From assembly GCA_902496115.1 (NCBI GenBank), contig CABUZK010000023.1, positions 1 to 27,227 on the forward strand: a stretch of DNA of 27,227 nt, in the 5' to 3' direction. The notes under the pieces were generated by a model. The model made no database searches. It was not told the origin of the DNA and was given only the letters and a program-made list of their open reading frames with translations. This DNA comes from an uncultured Collinsella sp. (GTDB lineage: Bacteria; Actinomycetota; Coriobacteriia; Coriobacteriales; Coriobacteriaceae). Positions within the stretch are counted from its first letter, which is position 1. Each line of letters begins with the position of its first letter. Below are positions 15,034 through 22,565 of the stretch, piece after piece. Position numbers and translations under genes: made by a program.

Positions 15034-16806
15034 ATGGCAGAACCTGAAAAGAAGGACTACGCTCGTCGCTGCGAAAGCCACGTCGAGGCCCTGCGTGCTG
15101 CAGTGCCGGGCGCTATCGAGAAGGTCGAATGGCAGTGCGAGGACCAGCTGACGATCACCGTCAAGCTGGACCGTCTGCCCGAGGCCGTCCACTACCTGTA
15201 TTACGAGCGCTACGGCTGGATTCCTGTGATTGTCGGCAACGACGAGCGCAGCCTGTGCGGCCGTTACGCCGTGTACTACGTCATCTCCATGGAGGGGGAG
15301 GACCCCGGCTGGGTTACCGTGCGTGCCGAGGTCGACCCCGCCAAGATGACGTTCCCGTCCGTGACGCCGTTCGTCCCCGCCTGCGTGTGGGGCGAGCGCG
15401 AGCTGCGCGATATGTTTGGCCTGATTCCCGAGGGTCTGCCCGACCGCCGTCGCCTGGTGCTTCCCGACGATTGGCCCAGCGGGCTGTACCCGTTGCGCAA
15501 GGATTCGATGGATTACCGTTTCCGCCCCGCCCCCGCGAGCGACATGGAAAACTACGAGTTCTTGGCCGACACCAAGGGCAAGGAGACCACGCTCGTTCCC
15601 ATGGGACCGCTGCACATCACCTCCGACGAGCCCGGCCACTTCCGCCTGTTCGTCGAGGGCGAGACGATCGTCGACGCCGACTACCGTCTGTTCTACGTGC
15701 ACCGCGGCATGGAGAAGGTCGCCGAGACACGCCTGAACTATGACGCCGTGACGTTCCTCGCCGACCGCATCTGCGGCATCTGCGGCTGCGCCCACTCGGT
15801 GGCCTATGCCGAGGCCGTCGAGCGCGCCCAGGGCATTCATGTCCCGCCGCGCGCCCAGTACATCCGCGCCATCATGCTCGAGGTCGAGCGCCTGCACTCG
15901 CATCTGCTCAACATTGGCCTGGCATCGCACTACACGGGCTTCGACTCCGGCTTCCAGCAGTTCTTCCGCGTCCGCGAGAAGTCCATGGACCTGGCCGAGA
16001 AGCTCTCCGGTCACCGCAAGACCTACGGCCTCAACGTGATCGGCGGCGTGCGTCGCGACATTTTGGCCGAGCAGAAGCTCTCCACGCTCACGACCATCCA
16101 CCAGCTGCGCTCCGAGGTTCAGGAACTCGTCGACATGCTGCTCTCCACGCCCAACTTTATTGAGCGTACGAGTGGCATCGGCATTCTGGATCGAAAGATC
16201 GCACGCGACTTCTCGCCGGTCGGCCCGCTCATGCGTGGCTCGGGCTATGCCCGCGACGTGCGCTTTGACCATCCCTTCGACGGCTACGCCGATCCGGATG
16301 TCCAAAAGATGCACGCCGCTACGGCCGACACCTGCGATGCCTTCGGCCGTACCGCCGTCCGCATCCAGGAGGTCTACGATTCGATCGACATGATCGAGAC
16401 CATGCTCGAGAACTGCCCGTCGGGCCCCATCCTCACCACGGATTGGGAGTACACCCCGCACAAGTACGCCATCGGCGCCACCGAGGCGCCGCGCGGCGAG
16501 GACGTGCACTGGGCCATGCTCGGCAACAACCAGAAGTGCTACCGCTGGCGCGCCAAGGCCGCTACGTATAGCAACTGGCCGGTCCTGCGCTACATGTTCC
16601 GCGGCAACACCGTGGGCGACGCGGCGCTGATCGTCGGCTCGCTCGACCCGTGCTACTCCTGCACCGACCGCGTGACGGTAACCGATGTCGCCGCCAAGCG
16701 CGACCACGTGCTCGACAAGGAGCAGTTCGAGAATGTCTGGCGTGACAAGTCGCCGCTTGCGGGCGAGGGCACCATGGCCGCCCCGCTCGATGAGGAGGCG
16801 CTCTAA
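15034..16806 (+). CDS. hyfG: NiFe hydrogenase large subunit HyfG/HycE (NuoC-NuoD fusion)
   Basis: A 590-residue catalytic subunit. The N-terminal roughly 170 residues are NuoC-like (WGERELRDMFGL, LPDDWPSGLYPLRKD), and the rest is the NuoD-like large subunit. The Ni-Fe site is intact: RICGICGCAH (C247, C250) and DPCYSCTDR (C540, C543). After R546, the predicted cleavage point, 44 residues remain; E. coli HycE has a 32-residue tail removed by HycI. Here the tail ends GEGTMAAPLDEEAL. It evolves H2 on the cytoplasmic side with electrons from HyfI. Within the tail the sequence VTVTDVAAKRDHVL resembles the E. coli tail. It is followed after 1 nt by hyfH. Confidence 0.96.
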   Translation: MAEPEKKDYARRCESHVEALRAAVPGAIEKVEWQCEDQLTITVKLDRLPEAVHYLYYERYGWIPVIVGNDERSLCGRYAVYYVISMEGEDPGWVTVRAEVDPAKMTFPSVTPFVPACVWGERELRDMFGLIPEGLPDRRRLVLPDDWPSGLYPLRKDSMDYRFRPAPASDMENYEFLADTKGKETTLVPMGPLHITSDEPGHFRLFVEGETIVDADYRLFYVHRGMEKVAETRLNYDAVTFLADRICGICGCAHSVAYAEAVERAQGIHVPPRAQYIRAIMLEVERLHSHLLNIGLASHYTGFDSGFQQFFRVREKSMDLAEKLSGHRKTYGLNVIGGVRRDILAEQKLSTLTTIHQLRSEVQELVDMLLSTPNFIERTSGIGILDRKIARDFSPVGPLMRGSGYARDVRFDHPFDGYADPDVQKMHAATADTCDAFGRTAVRIQEVYDSIDMIETMLENCPSGPILTTDWEYTPHKYAIGATEAPRGEDVHWAMLGNNQKCYRWRAKAATYSNWPVLRYMFRGNTVGDAALIVGSLDPCYSCTDRVTVTDVAAKRDHVLDKEQFENVWRDKSPLAGEGTMAAPLDEEAL

Positions 16807-16807
16807 T

Positions 16808-17524
16808 ATGCTGAAGCTTTGGAAGGTCAACGCCAAGGCCGGCGACGCGACGGTCAAGTACCCGTTTGCGCCGTTCCCCACCAACAAGGACATGCGCGGC
16901 AAGCCCGAGCACAACGCGGAGCTCTGCATCGCGTGCGGTGCCTGCGGCGTGGCGTGCCCGGCCGATGCCATTCGCATGGACACCGACCTTGCGGCCGACA
17001 CCATCACCTGGTCGATTGACTACGGCCGCTGCATCTTCTGCGGCCGCTGCGAGGAAGCCTGCCCCATGGAGGCCATCAAGCTCACCGAGGAGTTTGAGCT
17101 GGCCGTCATGAGCAAGGACGACCTCACCAGCAAGAGCGTATATACGCTCGAGCACTGCTCGCGCTGCGGCAAGCCGTTTGCCCCGCACAAGGAGATTGAC
17201 TACGCCAAGCGTCTGCTGCAAAAGACCGGCGGCATGGAGGCCATCCAGGCCGTCCGTACCGTCGGTATGTGCCAGGAGTGCAAGCGCGAGCTCGACGCCC
17301 AGCGCGCTGCCTCGGCCGTAAAGACCGGCAACGCTGCCGGCATGGCTGCCAACGAGACGCTTGCGTCCGGTGAGCCCCAGGGCCCCGGCATGGAGTATCT
17401 GGGCGGCCACGGCGTGAACCCGGAGTATATCGACCGCGAGCTCAACCCCGATGCGCCCGAGATTCCCGCCGGTCCGGCGCCGGTCGAGGGCATCATCATG
17501 GATTTTGAAACGAAGGAGGAGTAA
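16808..17524 (+). CDS. hyfH: Hydrogenase-4 ferredoxin subunit HyfH/HycF (NuoI-like)
   Basis: A 238-residue 2x[4Fe-4S] protein of the NuoI type with CIACGACGVACP (C40, C43, C46, C50) and CIFCGRCEEACP (C75, C78, C81, C85). After these comes a CxxC pair (C117, C120 in HCSRCGKPF) and another (C155, C158 in CQECK), forming the rubredoxin-like metal site of HycF. E. coli HycF/HyfH are about 180 residues; here an extra C-terminal segment of about 70 residues is rich in Ala, Gly, Pro and acidic residues. ATG 16808 lies 1 nt after the hyfG stop, with GAGGAGG inside the hyfG end. It carries electrons to HyfI. Confidence 0.92.
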   Translation: MLKLWKVNAKAGDATVKYPFAPFPTNKDMRGKPEHNAELCIACGACGVACPADAIRMDTDLAADTITWSIDYGRCIFCGRCEEACPMEAIKLTEEFELAVMSKDDLTSKSVYTLEHCSRCGKPFAPHKEIDYAKRLLQKTGGMEAIQAVRTVGMCQECKRELDAQRAASAVKTGNAAGMAANETLASGEPQGPGMEYLGGHGVNPEYIDRELNPDAPEIPAGPAPVEGIIMDFETKEE

Positions 17525-17526
17525 CC

Positions 17527-18309
17527 ATGGCCGAACCCACGCTTTTGCCCGAGCGGCTTCAGTACCGCCCGACCAAGATCGAGCTCGACGAGAGCATCGA
17601 GAAGGCCAAGGCGACCCTTCTTAAGAAGATCAAGCGCTCGGTGTACGTCTACCGTGTCGACTGCGGCGGCTGCAACGGCTGCGAGATCGAGATCTTCGGT
17701 TCCATCACGCCCGTCTTTGACGTCGAGCGCTTTGGCATCAAGGTCGTGCCCTCGCCCCGTCACGCCGATGTGCTGCTGTACACCGGCGCCGTGACGCGTG
17801 CCATGCGCATGCCGGCCCTGCGCGCGTTTGAGGCCGCACCCGATCCCAAGATCGTGGTGTCCTATGGCGCGTGCGGCTGCACCGGCGGCATCTTCTACGA
17901 CAACTACTGCGTCTGGGGCGGCACGGATAAGATTCTGCCGGTCGATGTCTACATCCCCGGCTGCCCGCCCAGCCCCGCGCAGACCGTCTACGGCTTTGCC
18001 ATGGCACTTGGCCTGCTGGACCAAAAGCTCCATGCCGAGACCACGGTGGAGGCTGCCGGCGAGCAGGCCGATATCCTGCACCCCGGCGTGCCGTACAAGC
18101 TGCGCGTTGCCATCGAGCGCGAGGCTCGCGCCATGAGCGGTTACCGTTACGGCCGCGACCTGGCCAACGAGTTTATGGATACGCTCGAGGGCGCGCCCAA
18201 GGGTGATATCCGAGGTGCCATGGCGCTGCTCATCGACAAGCAGGACGATCCGCGCCGCGTTGAGGTCTACTCGGCGCTGCAGGATCTGGTGCTGGCCGGA
18301 GGTCACTAG
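17527..18309 (+). CDS. hyfI: NiFe hydrogenase small subunit HyfI/HycG (NuoB-like)
   Basis: A 260-residue NuoB-type subunit that holds the proximal 4Fe-4S cluster beside the Ni-Fe site. Cysteines: VDCGGCNGCEIEIFG (C46, C49, C52), SYGACGCTGG, and PGCPPSP. The stretch RFGIKVVPSPRHADVLLYTG is nearly the same as in E. coli HycG. The second cysteine in GACGC is unusual, since E. coli has GACGN. ATG 17527 follows AAGGAGGA and lies 2 nt after hyfH; the next gene begins immediately after the stop. Confidence 0.94.
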   Translation: MAEPTLLPERLQYRPTKIELDESIEKAKATLLKKIKRSVYVYRVDCGGCNGCEIEIFGSITPVFDVERFGIKVVPSPRHADVLLYTGAVTRAMRMPALRAFEAAPDPKIVVSYGACGCTGGIFYDNYCVWGGTDKILPVDVYIPGCPPSPAQTVYGFAMALGLLDQKLHAETTVEAAGEQADILHPGVPYKLRVAIEREARAMSGYRYGRDLANEFMDTLEGAPKGDIRGAMALLIDKQDDPRRVEVYSALQDLVLAGGH

Positions 18310-18891
18310 ATGGAGCTCACGGACCGCTCTGGTTACTTTGCGGGCCCCGGTATGCTCGGCGGCTCCTTTGGCGATGCCTCGCGCGCAAGCGACGAGGCCG
18401 CCGAGGGCGTCGCCGACCCCTGCTTGGGTCATGCGCCCGACCAGGTGGTCTTCTATGAGCTCACGCGTAAGTTTGTGGAGACCGAGGAAGACGTTCCCCA
18501 GGAGGCCTGCGACGTGCTGTACTACACGCTCGCCGTGGGCCACCACACCGGCGTGCTCGATTGCTTTGAGCCGCGCCTGTCGGTGCCGGTGGATGTCTTC
18601 TATTCGCTCGTGGATGCGCTGCCGGAGGGGGAGGCCAAGACCAAGTTCGAGGCCATCCGCTCCTTTGGCGAGTGCCAGCTTGACAAGGCGGCGGTGTCGT
18701 CGTTGCTCGAGGCCTGCGACACGCTGCTCGACGAGCGCGGTTTTCGCGGCTCGGCCAAGGCCGGCATCTCGGTGTTCGACGACGACTTTGGCCTGCATGC
18801 CCAGCAGGTCGCGTTTCTGATGAAGTTCCGCGATCTGGTTGAGCGCGTGCGCGATGTGTCGGGCGTGTACCTGACGGGAAGGTTGCAGTAA
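18310..18891 (+). CDS. hycH: Formate hydrogenlyase maturation protein HycH/HyfJ
   Basis: A 193-residue cytoplasmic protein of the HycH family (HyfJ in the hyf operon), required in E. coli for maturation of the large subunit but not a structural part. Recognisable segments are QVVFYELTRKFVETEEDVP, LYYTLAVGHHTGVLDC, ALPEGEAKTKFEAI and GECQLDKAAVSSLL. The first 35 or so residues (SGYFAGPGMLGGSFGDASR) are extra and poorly conserved. It directly abuts hyfI (TAG then ATG), and its stop overlaps hycI by 1 nt (TAATG). Confidence 0.88.
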   Translation: MELTDRSGYFAGPGMLGGSFGDASRASDEAAEGVADPCLGHAPDQVVFYELTRKFVETEEDVPQEACDVLYYTLAVGHHTGVLDCFEPRLSVPVDVFYSLVDALPEGEAKTKFEAIRSFGECQLDKAAVSSLLEACDTLLDERGFRGSAKAGISVFDDDFGLHAQQVAFLMKFRDLVERVRDVSGVYLTGRLQ

Positions 18892-19394
18892 TGGGTCGCG
18901 TTGTGGATGGACGTGTGAACGGCGCCCCGTTTGCGGGTATCGTGCTCACGGCGGGAAGCGTGCTGCGTGCCGACGATGCCGCCGGCCCCGTGCTCTCCAA
19001 AAAGATGGAGGACGCGCCCATTGCCGGTTGGTACACCATCGACGGTGGCCAAACGCCCGAGGACGACATCATCGAGGTCAAGCGCGAGCGTCCGCCGCGT
19101 TTGGTTTTGGTCGATGCCGCCGACATGGCGCTGCCCGTCGGCGCCATCCGCTTGCTCGACAAACGTGACGTGGCCCGCAAGTCGATGTTCACCACGCATT
19201 CGCTCCCTTTGTCGATTCTGATCGAGGAAATCGAGCAATCGTGCGAAGATATCGTCTTCATAGGGATTCAGCCGGGCGATACGGAGTTTTACAACCCTAT
19301 GTCCCCGGAGGTCTTTGACGCCGTCGACGCCGTGTACGACGCCGTGGCCGCCAACGACTTTTCCCACTTTGTCCGCTTGGGACAAGAGCAATAG
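18891..19394 (+). CDS. hycI: Hydrogenase maturation endopeptidase HycI
   Basis: A 167-residue nickel-dependent protease of the HycI/HybD family that cleaves the C-terminal tail of HyfG once Ni is loaded. The metal and catalytic residues are seen as D29 (RADDAAGP), D75 (VDAADM) and H103 (TTHSLPL). All three are shifted by exactly 13 from E. coli HycI D16, D62 and H90, owing to a longer N-terminus. IGIQPGDTEFYNPMS also matches. Translation is coupled to hycH by a 1-nt overlap. It closes the maturation part of the operon, 39 nt before focA. Confidence 0.93.
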   Translation: MGRVVDGRVNGAPFAGIVLTAGSVLRADDAAGPVLSKKMEDAPIAGWYTIDGGQTPEDDIIEVKRERPPRLVLVDAADMALPVGAIRLLDKRDVARKSMFTTHSLPLSILIEEIEQSCEDIVFIGIQPGDTEFYNPMSPEVFDAVDAVYDAVAANDFSHFVRLGQEQ

Positions 19395-19433
19395 GAGCGC
19401 TTGTCCCTGCTGATTAGGAAAGAAGTGATTGAC

Positions 19434-20273
19434 ATGGCAGATTCCAAGGCAGAATATCCCGCTCCCGATTGCCTGGCGCCCGCCGCGATCGAGGCCAAGA
19501 CCGAGGCCGCCGGCGTGACCAAGGCCAACCTGCCGGTCGCAAAGGCCTTTCTGTTGGCAATGTTCGCCGGCGCGTTCATTGCCTTCGGCGGCCTGTTCTT
19601 TACCGTGTTCTTGAGCGATAGCACGCTGGGCTGGGGCGCCCAGCGCGTCGTGGGCGGCCTGTGCTTTTGCCTGGGCCTGGTGCTGGTGCTGGTGTGCGGC
19701 GCCGAGCTGTTTACCGGCAATTCGCTTATGGTCTGCGCACTCAAGAGCAAAAAGATCACCCTGGTCCAGATGCTCAAGGCTTGGGTCGTCGTATGGGTCG
19801 GTAACTTTGTCGGTGCCCTGTTCATCGTCTTTTTGGTGTACATGGCCGGCATTTACAAGCTCAACGGCGAGGCGGTCGCCAATTCCATGGTGAGCGTCGC
19901 CGCCGGCAAGGTGACGATCGACTGGGTGACGATCTTCTTCCGCGGCATCCTGTGCAACATCTTTGTGTGCCTGGCCGTGTGGATCGGTACCGCCGGCAAG
20001 ACTGTGGTCGATAAGGTTGTGGGCATTCTGCTGCCCATCGCCGCCTTTGTGGCCTGCGGTTTTGAGCACTGCGTCGCCAACATGTACTTTTTGCCCATGG
20101 GTGCCGTGATGCACGCGTGCGGCTATGGTGCCGACGTCGCCGGCGCCGATGCGCTCAACGCCGCGGGCATTGCGTTTAACCTGTCCGCCGCCACGCTGGG
20201 CAACATCGTGGGCGGTGCGGTTCTGGTCGCGCTCGGCTACTGGTTTATCTACGCTAAGAAGTCCGAGGCGTAA
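19434..20273 (+). CDS. focA: Formate channel, FocA/FNT family
   Basis: A 279-residue membrane protein of the formate-nitrite transporter family (usual length about 285, pentameric, six helices). Motifs: CGAELFTGNSLM (the selectivity loop), GNFVGALFIV, FFRGILCNIFVCLAVW and GFEHCVANMYFLPMG with the conserved gating His (H212, equivalent to H209 in E. coli). It supplies formate to, or exports it from, the site of FdhF. ATG 19434 follows AGGAAAGAAG; a TTG at 19401 is in frame but lacks a site. Position at the operon end mirrors focB in the E. coli hyf operon, so focB would be an equally good name. Confidence 0.92.
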   Translation: MADSKAEYPAPDCLAPAAIEAKTEAAGVTKANLPVAKAFLLAMFAGAFIAFGGLFFTVFLSDSTLGWGAQRVVGGLCFCLGLVLVLVCGAELFTGNSLMVCALKSKKITLVQMLKAWVVVWVGNFVGALFIVFLVYMAGIYKLNGEAVANSMVSVAAGKVTIDWVTIFFRGILCNIFVCLAVWIGTAGKTVVDKVVGILLPIAAFVACGFEHCVANMYFLPMGAVMHACGYGADVAGADALNAAGIAFNLSAATLGNIVGGAVLVALGYWFIYAKKSEA

Positions 20274-20295
20274 GGTGCCGCCTGTTTGACGTTGG

Positions 20296-20331
20296 GCCTC
20301 CCGCGGGGCGTTGCCGTGCGGGAGGCTTTTT
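20296..20331 (+). terminator. Intrinsic terminator of the formate hydrogenlyase operon
   Basis: Perfect 9-bp stem GCCTCCCGC (20296-20304) / GCGGGAGGC (20318-20326), 13-nt loop, then TTTTT (20327-20331). It lies 22 nt after the focA stop. Confidence 0.9.
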
Positions 20332-20395
20332 GGGTCTGGGGCTCGTTGCCGGGCTTTTGGCCTGTTGTGTTTGGCTGATGAAAGGGGTAATCGAG

Positions 20396-22513
20396 ATGGC
20401 ATCTGCTCTGAAGCGTGACGGTCGCGCCGTGGTGACCACATGCGGGGGATGCTATGCCGATTGCGCCTTTGCGGCACGCGTTGAGGACGGTCGCGTGGTG
20501 GCCGAGTTGCCGGTTGTGGGGCATCCGTGCGCGGCGCGTGCCCTGTGCGCCCGCGGGCGGCATCGCCTGGCAATTCCGTTTGACGAGCGCGACCGCATCG
20601 TGCACCCCATGCGTCGCCGCCAGGATGGCTCGGGGTTCGATGCGATTTCCTGGGACGAGGCGTTTACGCAGATCGCTGCGCGCCTTGGGGGGATTGTTGA
20701 CGGGCATGGTCCGCGCGCGCTGGGCATGACGCTCGGCGTGCCCTCGTTCGACCGCTACTGGGCGTATCGCTTTATGCATGCGCTGGGCTCGCCCAACGTG
20801 TACGGTGCCGACGGTGCCTGCGAGGTAAGCCGACTTACCGGTTGGGAGCACAGCCTGGGCTACAGCCCCGCCTCCGACCTTGCGCATACCGACTGCATCA
20901 TGTACCTGGGGCGTTCCTTGGTGGATTCGTCGACGACGGGGGCCGTCGATGCGCTCAACGATGCGCGCCGGCGTGGGGCGAAGATCATCGTGGTCGACCC
21001 GCGGCGCAGTGGCTCTGCGGCGCTTGCCGACCGCTGGTTGCGCGTGCGCCCGGGCTGCGACTTGGCGCTGCTGTTGGGTATTGTCCACGTGTTGATTGCC
21101 GAGGGCCTGTACGATCACGAGTTCGTGACCCGCTATACCACGGGTTTTGACGAGCTGGCGCAGGCGGCCGCTGTTTGGACGCCCGAGTGGGCTGAGTCGA
21201 TGTGCGACGTGCCGGCCGCAGAGATCGCCGCCACGGCGCGCGATCTAGCTGTCGCCGCGCCCGCTGCCGTGGTGGACGCCGGCTTTCATGGCGGCATTGG
21301 CATCGCGTATGCCAATAGCACCCAGACCGCGCGCGCGATTTGTCTGGTCGATGTGCTGCTGGGCTGCATCGGACATGCGGGCGGCGCGCTCAATCCGCCC
21401 ACGCCGCTTGTGTTGGGCGACCTCGATCCCACGCGCTTTGCGACGCCGCCGGTGCCGCGTGGGCCCAAGCTGGGGTCCGAGCGCTATCCACTGGTCGATC
21501 CGGTGCGCGGCCTGTGCACGACCATCGGTCAGTCGATTCTTGCCGGCGATTTGCGTGGGCTCATCGTCTATGCCAGTAACCCCGGTGCGGGCTATGGCAA
21601 TGCGCAGGCTTGGTTGGGTATTTTGCAGCAGCTCGACTTGCTCGTGACGATTGATATTCGCTGGTCCGAGACAGCGCGCGCTTCTGACTTCGTGCTGCCC
21701 GACGTGACGTATCTGGAGGCCGACCGCGGCGTGGGAACGGTGACAGGCGCCAACGATGCGCGCGTGTTCTACCGCAACGCCGTGCTGCCCGTGCAGCATG
21801 ACGACACGCGTCCCGGTCGGGAGATTTTTGCCGGTCTGGCGCAGGCGTGTGGCGTGGGCGAGTACTTCCAGTTTGCGTCTGACGATCTGGCGGCTGCCCA
21901 GGTGGCGCCTTTTGGGATCAATCTGGACGAGCTCAAGGAGCGCGGCTGGGCCGACACGGGTGTTGCGTTGTCGTCGCGTACGGGCGAGCCGGCGATTCCC
22001 TTGAATGGCGGCAAAATTGCGCTGGCAAGCGACGTATGGGAACGAGCTGGCCTGGGTCGTGTGCCCAACTGGATCGCGCCCATGGTGGAACCCGGTCCGG
22101 GGATGTTTCGTCTCATTAGCGGCAACCGTCCCTTTGAGTCGCACACTTCGCGCAGACTCGCGGCGGCTGGCGCCGCCGAGGCGGGCTCGGATCTGGATGC
22201 CGTGCAGATGAATGCCGATGCCGCTGCGCGCATGGGCATTGCCGATGGCGAGGTCGTCGAGCTTGTGAGCGACATGGGCCGCGACCGCGTGCGCGTGGAG
22301 ACGACGCCCTATCTGCATCCGGCGTGCATCTTCACCTCGGCCGCCCCCGGCGGGCGTTCGTTTGGCGCCGATGCCGGTGGCGCTCAAGCCTTGGGCGTGG
22401 GCCCACTCGACCATACGCCGCTGCGCTGGGACCCGTTGACGGGTGCCGCGCTCACCCAGGAAAACGCCGTTCGCGTGGAAAAGATCGCGGCGCGCGAGGA
22501 TAATAACGAGTAA
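20396..22513 (+). CDS. Molybdopterin (bis-MGD) oxidoreductase, PhsA/PsrA-like, substrate unknown
   Basis: A 705-residue DMSO-reductase-family catalytic subunit. An N-terminal 4Fe-4S motif TTCGGCYADC (C16, C19, C23) is followed by CARGRH, with Arg where formate dehydrogenases have Lys. GSPNVYGADGAC places C142 where thiosulfate and polysulfide reductases keep the Mo-ligating Cys, so it is not a Sec enzyme. FHGGIGIAYANSTQTARA, ASDFVLPDVTYLEADR and SGNRPFESHT also match this superfamily. There is no Tat or other signal peptide at ATG 20396 (ribosome site AAAGGGG), so it is probably cytoplasmic, and no electron-transfer or membrane subunit is adjacent. Substrate is unknown; reduction of a sulfur or selenium compound, or formate oxidation, are possibilities. 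It sits between the FHL terminator and selA and may share transcription with selA, 52 nt downstream. Confidence 0.85.
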   Translation: MASALKRDGRAVVTTCGGCYADCAFAARVEDGRVVAELPVVGHPCAARALCARGRHRLAIPFDERDRIVHPMRRRQDGSGFDAISWDEAFTQIAARLGGIVDGHGPRALGMTLGVPSFDRYWAYRFMHALGSPNVYGADGACEVSRLTGWEHSLGYSPASDLAHTDCIMYLGRSLVDSSTTGAVDALNDARRRGAKIIVVDPRRSGSAALADRWLRVRPGCDLALLLGIVHVLIAEGLYDHEFVTRYTTGFDELAQAAAVWTPEWAESMCDVPAAEIAATARDLAVAAPAAVVDAGFHGGIGIAYANSTQTARAICLVDVLLGCIGHAGGALNPPTPLVLGDLDPTRFATPPVPRGPKLGSERYPLVDPVRGLCTTIGQSILAGDLRGLIVYASNPGAGYGNAQAWLGILQQLDLLVTIDIRWSETARASDFVLPDVTYLEADRGVGTVTGANDARVFYRNAVLPVQHDDTRPGREIFAGLAQACGVGEYFQFASDDLAAAQVAPFGINLDELKERGWADTGVALSSRTGEPAIPLNGGKIALASDVWERAGLGRVPNWIAPMVEPGPGMFRLISGNRPFESHTSRRLAAAGAAEAGSDLDAVQMNADAAARMGIADGEVVELVSDMGRDRVRVETTPYLHPACIFTSAAPGGRSFGADAGGAQALGVGPLDHTPLRWDPLTGAALTQENAVRVEKIAAREDNNE

Positions 22514-22565
22514 TTGACTCAGCTGATGTATTCGACTGATCCACGTTTCTTTTGAAAGGCCGCAC

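Noticed and set aside
22514..22542. TTGACT as the -35 of a selA promoter
   Set aside because: No acceptable -10 exists at 16-18 nt; TGATCC matches TATAAT poorly. selA may be transcribed from upstream.
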